7,508 nucleotides of DNA, from NCBI GenBank assembly GCA_900548125.1, contig URJN01000105.1, positions 1-7,508 of the forward strand, given 5' to 3'. The translations under genes were made by a program, and so were the position numbers. How positions within the stretch are numbered: the stretch's first letter is position 1; the number at the start of each line of letters is the position of its first letter. The notes beneath the pieces were generated by a model. That model made no database searches. It was not told the DNA's origin and saw nothing but the letters and a program-made list of their open reading frames with translations. Below, in pieces: positions 1 to 6,021 of this stretch. The DNA is from an uncultured Eubacteriales bacterium (GTDB taxonomy: Bacteria > Bacillota > Clostridia > Christensenellales > Aristaeellaceae).

Positions 1-42
1 ATACCTGTTTCTGCCTGTTTTTCCAGCAGAATAAACTTTTTC

Positions 43-71
43 TTGCAAAGCCGTGCCGTATCGTTCATAAT
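43..71 (+). promoter_or_regulatory. Predicted sigma-A promoter of the yhaM-like gene
   Basis: A -35 box TTGCAA (43-48) and a -10 box CATAAT (66-71) are separated by exactly 17 bp. The -10 differs from TATAAT at one base. Transcription would begin near 78, giving a leader of about 25 nt that holds the ribosome binding site. This placement also rules out a TTG at 43 as the translation start, since it lies inside the -35 box. Assigned by eye from consensus; nothing experimental. Confidence 0.6.
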
Positions 72-102
72 ATCAATTGACATCAGGAAGGAGATTGTGA
101 CC

Positions 103-1050
103 ATGTATTTAGCTGAAATCAAGCGCGACGACCGCTTTGAAGGCTATCTGATCGTTCGCTCTGCCGAGCAGCGCGCCAGTGCCAACGGCAAGAATTATCT
201 GGATATGACCCTCGCCGACAAATCCGGCTCCATCAACGCCAAAATGTGGGACGGCACCGTTCAGCCCCCGCTGGCGGGCAGCATCGTCAAGGTTCGCGCA
301 ACCGGCAACGAATTCAACGGACGCATGCAGCTGCGCGTGGAAAAGATTCGCGCCGCCGAGAGCCGCGACGCGGTCGATATGTCCACGCTCATCCCCTGCG
401 CGCCGCGTGACCCGCGCGAAATGTACGAGGAGATCATCCGCGCGGCAGATCATATCGCGGATAAGGATTTGCGGCTCATCACCTGCGAGCTGCTCGACCG
501 CGCAGGCGACAAGCTGCTGACCTTCCCCGCCGCCAAGCAGATGCACCACGCCGAGCGCAGCGGTCTGCTCCACCATATGACCACCATGCTGCGCGCGGCA
601 AACGCCATCATGAGCGTCTATCCCCAGCTCAACCCCAGTCTGCTGACGGCAGGCGTCATCGTACATGACCTCGCCAAAATCGACGAGATGGACGCCGACA
701 CGCTCGGGCTGGTCTCCGATTACAGCGTGGACGGCAAGCTCTTGGGGCATATCGTCCGCGGCGTCGTCAACATCCAACTCGCCGCCGAAAAGACGAAGGC
801 TTCCCCCGCCAAGGCGCTGCTCCTCCAGCACATGGTGCTTTCCCACCACGGTATTCCGGATTACGGCAGCCCGATTGCGCCGAAGTTCCCCGAGGCTGAG
901 GTGCTCAATACAATCGACACGCTGGATGCGCGCCTGTTCGAGATGGACGAAGCCCTTTCCCGCGCCATGCCGGGTGGCTTCTCCGAAAAGGTCTGGGGCT
1001 TGGATAACCGCCAGCTCTACCGCATTCCCGAGGACGAAGTCGAGAGATAA
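103..1050 (+). CDS. yhaM: YhaM-family 3'-5' exoribonuclease (OB fold + HD domain)
   Basis: 315 aa, practically the length of Bacillus subtilis YhaM (about 314 aa), a cytoplasmic metal-dependent 3'-5' exoribonuclease that trims RNA and can also act on single-stranded DNA. Residues about 10-85 form an OB-fold nucleic-acid-binding domain (GYLIVRSAEQR...LDMTLADKSG...KMWDG). Residues about 145-295 are an HD metal-dependent phosphohydrolase domain: H157-H158 in GLLHHM, the signature H188-D189 in IVHDLAKID, H243, S247-H248-H249-G250, and D272/D275 in NTIDTLDA. All expected metal ligands appear present, so it should be active. The start at ATG 103 is chosen because AAGGAG (88-93) sits 9 nt upstream; a longer reading from TTG 43 would start inside the promoter. 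It has its own promoter and is convergent with the fructokinase gene. Family assignment is firm; the in vivo substrate is inferred from the family. Confidence 0.93.
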   Translation: MYLAEIKRDDRFEGYLIVRSAEQRASANGKNYLDMTLADKSGSINAKMWDGTVQPPLAGSIVKVRATGNEFNGRMQLRVEKIRAAESRDAVDMSTLIPCAPRDPREMYEEIIRAADHIADKDLRLITCELLDRAGDKLLTFPAAKQMHHAERSGLLHHMTTMLRAANAIMSVYPQLNPSLLTAGVIVHDLAKIDEMDADTLGLVSDYSVDGKLLGHIVRGVVNIQLAAEKTKASPAKALLLQHMVLSHHGIPDYGSPIAPKFPEAEVLNTIDTLDARLFEMDEALSRAMPGGFSEKVWGLDNRQLYRIPEDEVER

Positions 1051-1052
1051 TC

Positions 1053-1076
1053 CGGCGCACGCTTTCAAGTGCGTCG
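1053..1076 (+). other. Short stem-loop just after the yhaM stop codon
   Basis: CGGCGCAC (1053-1060) can pair with GTGCGTCG (1069-1076), an 8-bp stem with one G-T wobble and an 8-nt loop, starting 3 nt after the TAA. No T-run follows, so it is not a canonical intrinsic terminator. It may protect the mRNA 3' end, or work with the larger inverted repeat that begins 11 nt later. Confidence 0.4.
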
Positions 1077-1086
1077 CTATACAGCA

Positions 1087-1285
1087 GGAGCTGTCAAGCT
1101 TAAACCAAACATTTCAAGAAACAAATATCCAAGCATTTGTGGATATGGGGCTTTGCCCCATCGCCCCACCAAAGGGCTTTCCGAGCGTTTACGGCGCCCG
1201 TTTGGCGCATCGCCCTTTGGAAACCTTCGGGCGCAAATACTTGGTTTTGCTCTTGAAATATCGGTGTTGTTAGCTTGACAGCCCC
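1087..1285. repeat. Imperfect inverted-repeat element, MITE-like or intergenic palindromic repeat
   Basis: The ends are inverted copies: GGAGCTGTCAAGCT (1087-1100) against the complement of 1272-1285, with one mismatch and 11 identical outer-core bases (1090-1100 / 1272-1282). The symmetry continues inward with small gaps: ATTTCAAGA (1111-1119) matches the complement of TCTTGAAAT (1251-1259), and CCAAG-ATTTG (1129-1139) matches the complement of CAAATACTTGG (1234-1244). Nested inside are a tight hairpin ATGGGGC-TTT-GCCCCAT (1145-1161) and a 9-bp pair CCAAAGGGC (1169-1177) / GCCCTTTGG (1212-1220). There is no transposase, no convincing ORF and no obvious target-site duplication. It fills the gap between two convergent genes, neither of which has another clear terminator, so as RNA it could end transcription from both sides. 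Symmetry is seen directly; the mobile-element interpretation is inference. Confidence 0.7.
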
Positions 1286-1307
1286 TTTTGTTTTGCTTCT
1301 TTGTCCG

Positions 1308-2198
1308 TTATTTCTCCGCCTGCTCCAACGCCCTTGCGCCCAGAAGCAGCGCACCGATGACGCCCGAATTGACGCCCAGTGCCGGCGGCACAATATAGCC
1401 TTCAATGCCTTCCGGCGTGATGCTCGGAGAAGCCACATATCCGCCCAGCAGCGCGAGAACACGCTTGCGGATTTTCGGGAACAGGTGCATCTGCTGCATG
1501 ACGCCGCCGCCCAACACAATGCGCTCCGGCGATACGGTCAGAATCATGTTCACGCACATCTGCGCCAGATAGTTCGCTTCCAAATCCCATGCGGGATGAT
1601 CCTGCGTCATCAGCTTTGCCGAAAGCCCCCAACGCTTTTCGATGGCGGGGCCGCTCGCCAGCCCCTCCAGACAATGCCTGTGGAACGGGCATACGCCGTC
1701 CGGCATGGAATCGCCCTCCTGCGGCACGAGAAGCATATGTCCCATCTCCGGATGGACAAGCCCATGCACCATCTTGCCGTCGATCACCAGACCGCCGCCG
1801 ATGCCCGTGCCGACCGTCACATACAGCAGGCTGGAAAGTCCCTTGCCCGCGCCCATCGTATGCTCCGCCAGCGCAGCGGCGTTCACGTCCGTGTCGATGC
1901 CCGTCGGCACGCCGAGTGCCTCCTGAAGCGTACTCAGCAGCGGATAGTCAATCCAATCCGTCTTGGGCGTCTTGGTGATTGAGCCGTAGGTCGGCGAAGC
2001 CGGATTCAGGTCAAGCGGTCCAAACGAACCGATGCCCAGTGCCTTTACATCAAACTTGCCGATAAAATCAACGATTTGCGGAATCGTCACATCCGGCGTC
2101 ACGGTCGGGAAACTCGCCCGCTGCAAGACGCCGCCTTCCGGATTTCCGATTGAGCAAACCATCTTCGTTCCGCCTGCTTCCAGTGCGCCAATGAGCAT
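1308..2198 (-). CDS. scrK: ROK-family fructokinase (YdhR/GmuE type)
   Basis: 296 aa cytoplasmic sugar kinase that should transfer phosphate from ATP to the 6-position of fructose. It matches the Bacillus subtilis YdhR/GmuE fructokinase type closely along its length as I recall that sequence: N-terminal ATP-binding loop GALEAGGTKMVC (4-15), GIGSFGPLDLN (55-65), catalytic Asp D104 in TDVNAAALAEH, glycine-rich VTVGTGIGGG (127-136), and the ROK zinc site made of H154 in HPEMGH plus C170, H173 and C176 in CPFHRHC. The C-terminal ILGGGVMQQ-type segment (228-236) and YIVPPALGVNSGVIGA are also typical. The ATG at 2198 is preceded by a perfect AGGAGG (2206-2211) at 7 nt; a longer in-frame reading to 2300 is Arg/His-rich and unlike the family. 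It stands alone, with its own promoter and no transporter or sucrose hydrolase beside it, so the sugar source is not visible. Mannose or another hexose remains possible. Confidence 0.92.
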   Translation of the reverse strand: MLIGALEAGGTKMVCSIGNPEGGVLQRASFPTVTPDVTIPQIVDFIGKFDVKALGIGSFGPLDLNPASPTYGSITKTPKTDWIDYPLLSTLQEALGVPTGIDTDVNAAALAEHTMGAGKGLSSLLYVTVGTGIGGGLVIDGKMVHGLVHPEMGHMLLVPQEGDSMPDGVCPFHRHCLEGLASGPAIEKRWGLSAKLMTQDHPAWDLEANYLAQMCVNMILTVSPERIVLGGGVMQQMHLFPKIRKRVLALLGGYVASPSITPEGIEGYIVPPALGVNSGVIGALLLGARALEQAEK

Positions 2199-2285
2199 CG
2201 CTCTTCCTCCTCTTTCACGCGCCGCATGATTTTTCCGTTTCCTGTTTATCCTGTCATGAAGAGAATGTGTGCGGCGTTCACGTCC

Positions 2286-2314
2286 ATGATACGCTAACAC
2301 CGCGTGCCTGTCAA
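2286..2314 (-). promoter_or_regulatory. Near-consensus sigma-A promoter of the fructokinase gene
   Basis: On the minus strand a perfect TTGACA (2314-2309) is followed after 17 bp by TATCAT (2291-2286), one base off consensus. Transcription would start around 2279, leaving a leader of about 80 nt before the ATG at 2198. The strength suggests fairly high or operator-controlled expression, but I see no clear operator. Confidence 0.75.
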
Positions 2315-2371
2315 TGATGTTTGCGAAAACGTTCGTATTTATATCTTTTTATCGTGAAAGGCAGGGAAGCC

Positions 2372-3742
2372 ATGCAGCTTTTATCCGCCGAAAAAGGAAC
2401 ATGGCTTGCGGGTGATGTGCGCCGCCTGACGCTGAAAATCGCCGCGCCGAGCGTCGCTGCCATGGTCGCTTCCGCCTTTTGCAGTCTGCTCGAAACGCTG
2501 ATTCTGGGCAGAAGCGACGCACAGCTTTCCGCCGCCATCGGCGCGTGCTTCGCGCTGACCGCTTTGGAGCAGACCGTCGGCTTCACACTCGGCATGGGTG
2601 CGGGCAGCTCCGTCAGCCGCTGTCTGGGCTGCGGAAGCAGCGGCCGTGCCCTTCGCTCCGCGTCCGTCGGTTTTTTCTCCGCGCTGGCGATTTCCTGCGT
2701 TTTTCCGGTCATCGGGCTGTTCTTTGCCGCGCCCGCGCTTTCGCTGCTCGGCGCATCCGCCGGCGGCTCGTCCGGCACAGTCTACGCGCGCTATGTCTGC
2801 CTGTGCGCGCCGCCGCTCTGCGGTTCGCTGACGCTCAGCAGCCTTCTTCGTGCGCAGGGAAAGACGCTTCCCAATATGGCAGCCTATGCTGTCGGCTCCA
2901 TTTTGGGTGCCGCACTCCTCTATATCTTCTGTGTGCTTCTGAATTTCGGCGTACACGGTGCGGGAGCCGCCATGCTTATTCGGGAAATCGCCATCTTCGC
3001 CATTCTCCTTTTCTCCCTCTGTCGGGATGCGTCGCTCATCCGCCCCCGCCTGCACTGCGCCAAGCCAACCCTGCCCGTCCTTCGGGAAATCATGCGTTCC
3101 GGTCTTCCGTCGCTTCTCCGTCAGGGAACGACGAGCCTTTCCGCTGTTTTGCTCAGCCGGATCTGTGCGGGCTTTGGCGCGCACGCGCTGGCAGGCATGG
3201 GGCTTGCCGTTCGCGTCTGTACGCTCTATTCCTCCGCGCTCATCGGCTTCGGACAGGGCTTCCAGCCCGTCTGCGGCGTCAATCTCGGCGCGGGCAAACT
3301 CAACCGCTGTAAAACCGCCTATCTTTTCTGTCAGAGAGCCGCCTTTGGCGTAACCCTTGTGCTGAGTGCCGCCGTGTTTCTCTTTGCCCCTGTCCTGACA
3401 GACCGTTTCGCGCCGGATGCTCAAACCGCTGCCTTCGCTTCCTCGGCTCTGCGCGCACAAAGTGCCGTCTTTTTTGCGCAAAGTGCCGTTGTCCTGATGA
3501 CCATGCTCACGCAGGCGATGGGCATGACCGTCCGCGCTTCCCTTGTCGCAACCAGCAGGCAGGGTCTTTTCTTCATCCCGCTTCTGCTCATTCTGCCGCG
3601 CCTGTTCGGAGAACGTGGGTTGATTTTCTGTCAGAGCATCAGCGATCTGAGCGCACTTCTTTTTTCCTTTTTTCTGACCAGAAATATCTTTCGCACTCAA
3701 TTGCCCTGTACGCAAAAAGCCTCATCCGCCACCCGCAGGTGA
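2372..3742 (+). CDS. MATE-family multidrug/solute efflux transporter
   Basis: 456 aa integral membrane protein with about 12 hydrophobic segments, the normal size for MATE (multi antimicrobial extrusion) antiporters, which export cationic compounds using Na+ or H+ gradients. Recognisable blocks are GMGAGSSVSRCLG (75-86) in the first half and the family motif GFGQGFQPVCGVNLGAGK (292-309) in the second half, plus LLRAQGKTLPNM (158-169) after the fourth segment. The first transmembrane region is divergent: where most relatives read VDTIFVGR-LG, this one reads LETLILGRSDA (40-50), with Glu41 in place of the usual Asp. It also carries many cysteines (about 18). ATG 2372 is chosen with GAAAGG (2356-2361) 10 nt upstream; AGGGAA at 2363-2368 lies too close. 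TTG 2321 would add 17 residues with no ribosome binding site. The last codons, through KASSATRR, are written inside the terminator of the convergent gene. Substrate unknown. Confidence 0.88.
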   Translation: MQLLSAEKGTWLAGDVRRLTLKIAAPSVAAMVASAFCSLLETLILGRSDAQLSAAIGACFALTALEQTVGFTLGMGAGSSVSRCLGCGSSGRALRSASVGFFSALAISCVFPVIGLFFAAPALSLLGASAGGSSGTVYARYVCLCAPPLCGSLTLSSLLRAQGKTLPNMAAYAVGSILGAALLYIFCVLLNFGVHGAGAAMLIREIAIFAILLFSLCRDASLIRPRLHCAKPTLPVLREIMRSGLPSLLRQGTTSLSAVLLSRICAGFGAHALAGMGLAVRVCTLYSSALIGFGQGFQPVCGVNLGAGKLNRCKTAYLFCQRAAFGVTLVLSAAVFLFAPVLTDRFAPDAQTAAFASSALRAQSAVFFAQSAVVLMTMLTQAMGMTVRASLVATSRQGLFFIPLLLILPRLFGERGLIFCQSISDLSALLFSFFLTRNIFRTQLPCTQKASSATRR

Positions 3743-3755
3743 AGGTTGAGGCTTT
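3714..3755 (-). terminator. Intrinsic terminator of the MgtC-like gene, inside the MATE 3' end
   Basis: AAAGCCTCA (3716-3724) and TGAGGCTTT (3747-3755) form a perfect 9-bp stem. Inner pairs CC/GG (3726-3727 / 3744-3745) and CACC/GGTG (3730-3733 / 3738-3741) close a CGCA loop. On the minus strand the stem is followed by TTTTT (complement of 3714-3718), so it works best for leftward transcripts from the MgtC-like gene. The MATE stop codon (3740-3742) lies within the hairpin. Confidence 0.75.
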
Positions 3756-3767
3756 CCATTTCCGTAT

Positions 3768-3797
3768 GGGAAACGGCGCAAAGCCGCCCGCTTTTTT
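3768..3797 (+). terminator. Intrinsic terminator of the MATE gene, running into the MgtC-like stop codon
   Basis: GGG (3768-3770), a bulged AAA, then CGGC (3774-3777) pair with GCCG (3783-3786) and CCC (3787-3789) around a GCAAA loop. A GC dinucleotide and six T (3792-3797) follow. The T-run overlaps the first bases of the reversed stop codon TTA (3796-3798) of the convergent gene. Confidence 0.6.
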
Positions 3798-4512
3798 ACA
3801 GGTTTCTCGTCCGAACCGTTCGAATGTTCGGGTGCTCGGACAGCGTGCCGATTACATCGACATAGCTCGTCTTAGAGGGCATGGTCAGCGTATACAGATT
3901 GGTATACAGATTGCCCTCCGGTCGGCTCTCCGCGTGGAAATCGACATTCAATACCGTCACGCCCAGATTCGTAAAGTACTCGTTGAGGAACGCCAGCGTC
4001 TGCGTGCGGTGGATAAACTGAACCTCCAGCCTCTTGAGCGTGTTGACGTGGACGACGCGCTGCATCAGCTTCAAAATCGCCAGCACGATTGCGCCCGCCG
4101 CCAGTGCCATCATAATATAGCCAAAGCCCACCGCCAGACCGATGCACGCCGTACACCAGAGGGAAGCCGCCGTCGTCAAGCCGGAAATCTTATGGTCGCT
4201 CATAAAAATCGTTCCCGCGCCCAGAAAACCGATGCCTGATACAACGGAGGTCGTAATGCGTCCCACGCTGACGCCAATCGCCGCGTCGCCCAGCGCAACC
4301 GCATCCGCAATGGACTGGCATTCAATCATGGCAACCAGTGCCGCGCCCACGCAGACCAGCACATGCGTGCGCATGCCTGCCGGACGATTCTTGATTTCGC
4401 GGTCAATGCCGATAATCGCGCCGATGAGTACCGCCACGCCAATGCGCAGCAGCAGCGTAACAATCGAAAGCGGCTGACCAAACTGCCCCAGCGCAGCCAG
4501 AAAATTCGTCAA
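3796..4512 (-). CDS. MgtC/SapB-family inner-membrane protein
   Basis: 238 aa. The N-terminal part (about 18-150) is the MgtC/SapB membrane domain with about five hydrophobic segments. Its hallmarks are RIGVAVLIGAIIGIDRE (23-39), KNRPAGMRTHVLVCVGAAL (41-59), SGIGFLGAGTIF (92-103) and GLTTAASLWCTACIGLAVG (111-129). The soluble C-terminal part (about 160-238) is a small ACT-like domain, as in full-length MgtC, with RLEVQFIHRT then alternating strand/helix pattern. Relatives are linked to growth in low Mg2+, control of the F-type ATPase and survival under acid or host stress; the biochemical activity of the family is not settled, and no Mg2+ transporter gene is adjacent. The start is TTG 4512: an in-frame TGA lies at 4521-4519 just upstream, the next Met is residue 47, inside the first conserved motif, and GAGGTG (4520-4525) sits 7 nt ahead. 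Confidence 0.9.
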   Translation of the reverse strand: MTNFLAALGQFGQPLSIVTLLLRIGVAVLIGAIIGIDREIKNRPAGMRTHVLVCVGAALVAMIECQSIADAVALGDAAIGVSVGRITTSVVSGIGFLGAGTIFMSDHKISGLTTAASLWCTACIGLAVGFGYIMMALAAGAIVLAILKLMQRVVHVNTLKRLEVQFIHRTQTLAFLNEYFTNLGVTVLNVDFHAESRPEGNLYTNLYTLTMPSKTSYVDVIGTLSEHPNIRTVRTRNL

Positions 4513-4519
4513 ACTTCTT

Positions 4520-4525
4520 CACCTC
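4520..4525 (-). promoter_or_regulatory. Ribosome binding site that fixes a TTG start
   Basis: Minus-strand GAGGTG, 7 nt before TTG 4512 of the MgtC-like gene. With the in-frame stop TGA at 4521-4519, which overlaps this site, no upstream start is possible. Confidence 0.75.
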
Positions 4526-4560
4526 ATTCAATTTTCCATCAGTCGAATTTAAATTAATTT

Positions 4561-4589
4561 ATTATACAGGATTGTCAACCCCCATGCAA
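4561..4589 (-). promoter_or_regulatory. Predicted promoter of the MgtC-like gene
   Basis: On the minus strand TTGCAT (4589-4584) and a perfect TATAAT (4566-4561) are 17 bp apart, giving a start near 4554 and a leader of about 42 nt. A perfect TTGACA (4578-4573) also lies between them, but only 6 bp from the TATAAT and with no good -10 box 16-18 bp downstream, so it is probably not the working -35. Confidence 0.65.
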
Positions 4590-4611
4590 GCATTCGCCGC
4601 ACTTTTTCTCG

Positions 4612-4640
4612 TTGACAGCTCTTTTTGGGGGGCTTATACT
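4612..4640 (+). promoter_or_regulatory. Predicted promoter of the serine hydrolase gene
   Basis: TTGACA (4612-4617), 17-bp spacer, TATACT (4635-4640): one mismatch in twelve. The start would fall near 4647, about 27 nt before the TTG start codon. It stands back to back with the leftward promoter at 4561-4589; the two -35 boxes are 22 bp apart. Confidence 0.75.
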
Positions 4641-4658
4641 GACATCAAGAAGAACCAT

Positions 4659-4665
4659 AAGGGGG
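4659..4665 (+). promoter_or_regulatory. Ribosome binding site that fixes a TTG start
   Basis: AAGGGGG, 8 nt before TTG 4674. Any in-frame start further upstream would lie in front of the predicted transcription start (about 4647) and lacks a site like this. Confidence 0.6.
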
Positions 4666-4673
4666 CAATTGCC

Positions 4674-5873
4674 TTGAAAAATCCGACTGAATCCGAGCTT
4701 TTTCAGCTTTCTGAACGGGCAAAGCGGCTTTCTTCCCGTCTGCCTGAATTCTCATATGGCGGGGATGGACGGCTTTCCCTGCGAAGCCGCATCCTCTTTG
4801 AAAGCTATGTTGAAGATATTCTCCGCGAAAACCGAACCGTCGGCGCGTGCATCGTTCTGCGCAGTCCGTCCGGACAGCACGAAACCTTCTGCTTCGGCAA
4901 CGCCCGTCTACATCCAGCCATGCCTGTCGAGCCGGAAACCTGCTTCCGCGTCGCTTCCGTCAGCAAGCTGGTCATGACGTTCGGCGCGCTTTCCCTCGTC
5001 GAATCCGGTCAGCTTTCGCTCGATAAAGACCTTTCGGCGTATCTGGGCTATCCCGTCCGCAATCCGCATGCACCGGATTGTCCCGTCACCCTGCGCATGC
5101 TCCTGACCCACAGCGCCGCCATCCGCGACGAAGGCAATTACGGCTCACGCGGCATGCAGTCAGGCTGCACCCTCCGTGAGCTGCTCAGCGCACCGGAAAA
5201 CTGGCTTCCTTCCCGTCCGGGCGAAGCCTTCCATTACAGCAACCTCGGCGCAGGCGTTGCGGGCGTCGTCATGGAACGCGCCGCCGGCATGCCGTTTGAC
5301 GACATCATGCGTCAGCGCGTGTTTGAGCCGCTTTCCATCCGCGCCAGCTATGATCCCCGGCGCATTTCCCCCGTCTCCGACCTCTCCAACGGATACGGCG
5401 TCCGCTTTTTCCTGCCGCGGCTCAAGTACGACGCCGCCAAGCTCGCCGCCCGCCCTGCCGATCCCTTCGATCCCGAACGGGATTACCTCTGCGCCGCAGG
5501 ACGGCTCATCACCGACAGCGACGGCATGGCAAAGCTGCTCGGTCTGCTCGCCTCCCACGGCGAAATGGGCGTCCTTTCCCGCTCGTCGCTCGACCTCATG
5601 CGCATGCCGCAGGATGGCTTGGGCGGCATAGGCTCCATCGGGCGCGGGCTGAATGTCGCGTACCTGCCGAATGTGTTTTCCGGTGTGTCGCCCGTCGGGC
5701 ATCAGGGTGTCGCCTACGGCATGTGCGCCGAGCTTTTCGCCGACCCTGACACCGGCGCGGGCGTAGGCGTCATGACCAGCGGCACCCGCCTTCTGCGCGA
5801 TACGCCGCCGCTGATGCGCGTCGGTTTTGACCTGCTCACCCTCGGTTTTGCCGCTTTGCGCCTGGCGCATTGA
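4674..5873 (+). CDS. Serine hydrolase, beta-lactamase/PBP (AmpC-like) fold
   Basis: 399 aa of the Pfam beta-lactamase (class C-like, MEROPS S12) superfamily. Members include DD-peptidases, esterases and D-amino-acid peptidases as well as true beta-lactamases. The nucleophile motif is S95-V-S-K98 in FRVASVSKL; the second motif is Y188-S-N190 in FHYSNLGAG; the third (KTG-equivalent) is H343-Q-G345 in VGHQGVAYG. LLTHSAA (143-149) and ADPDTGAGVGVMTSG near the end are also typical. All three active-site elements are intact, so activity is expected. The His in place of Lys in the third motif is common among S12 esterases/peptidases and argues against a classical antibiotic-degrading AmpC. There is no signal peptide or transmembrane stretch: the first 50 residues are polar and helical, so it is probably cytoplasmic. 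Start TTG 4674 is supported by its ribosome binding site and promoter. htrA follows 148 bp downstream with its own -10 box. Substrate unknown. Confidence 0.87.
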   Translation: MKNPTESELFQLSERAKRLSSRLPEFSYGGDGRLSLRSRILFESYVEDILRENRTVGACIVLRSPSGQHETFCFGNARLHPAMPVEPETCFRVASVSKLVMTFGALSLVESGQLSLDKDLSAYLGYPVRNPHAPDCPVTLRMLLTHSAAIRDEGNYGSRGMQSGCTLRELLSAPENWLPSRPGEAFHYSNLGAGVAGVVMERAAGMPFDDIMRQRVFEPLSIRASYDPRRISPVSDLSNGYGVRFFLPRLKYDAAKLAARPADPFDPERDYLCAAGRLITDSDGMAKLLGLLASHGEMGVLSRSSLDLMRMPQDGLGGIGSIGRGLNVAYLPNVFSGVSPVGHQGVAYGMCAELFADPDTGAGVGVMTSGTRLLRDTPPLMRVGFDLLTLGFAALRLAH

Positions 5874-5947
5874 CTCTGCCATAATTTTGTCACAATGTCT
5901 CAATGTTTTTTCCTCATATCTACCATTTTTTCTTCAAAGCTCTCTCC

Positions 5948-5953
5948 TATAAT
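5948..5953 (+). promoter_or_regulatory. Perfect -10 box of a putative htrA promoter
   Basis: TATAAT with no recognisable -35 at 16-18 bp upstream (the region is T-rich, 5925-5932) and no extended -10 TG. That pattern suits an activator-dependent or alternative-factor promoter, or a weak basal one. The predicted start is near 5960. No intrinsic terminator is visible after the hydrolase gene, so read-through from 4647 is also possible. Confidence 0.5.
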
Positions 5954-5960
5954 ATAGCCA

Positions 5961-5980
5961 TCGCCTGAGGGAAAAGGCGA
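5961..5980 (+). other. Stem-loop at the predicted 5' end of the htrA transcript
   Basis: TCGCCT (5961-5966) pairs with AGGCGA (5975-5980) around an 8-nt purine loop. It sits right at the predicted transcription start and 26 nt ahead of the ribosome binding site. Such 5' hairpins often stabilise mRNA; that role here is inference. Confidence 0.45.
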
Positions 5981-6021
5981 AACCACATCACAGTTTATTA
6001 CCCCGAAAGGAGATTTTAAAA

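Noticed and set aside
1..42. Possible shared repeat: ATACCTGT occurs at 1-8 and again at 7386-7393
   Set aside because: The match is only eight bases and the flanks diverge; chance is enough to explain it. Otherwise I see nothing in 1-42.
109..1068. 319-codon open frame on the minus strand across yhaM
   Set aside because: Antisense shadow with no start context and no family resemblance; yhaM on the plus strand has every catalytic motif.
1069..1278. Small plus-strand open frame lying over the inverted-repeat element
   Set aside because: It is made of the repeat's palindromic arms, has no ribosome binding site, and its composition follows the repeat.
2315..2371. Promoter for the MATE gene
   Set aside because: T/A-rich hexamers exist (for example TATTTA 2336-2341) but none has a -35 at 16-18 bp, so I do not call one.
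2381..3715. 444-codon open frame on the minus strand across the MATE gene
   Set aside because: Antisense shadow of a transmembrane gene; the product is Lys/Glu/Gly/Ala-rich low complexity with no recognisable domain.
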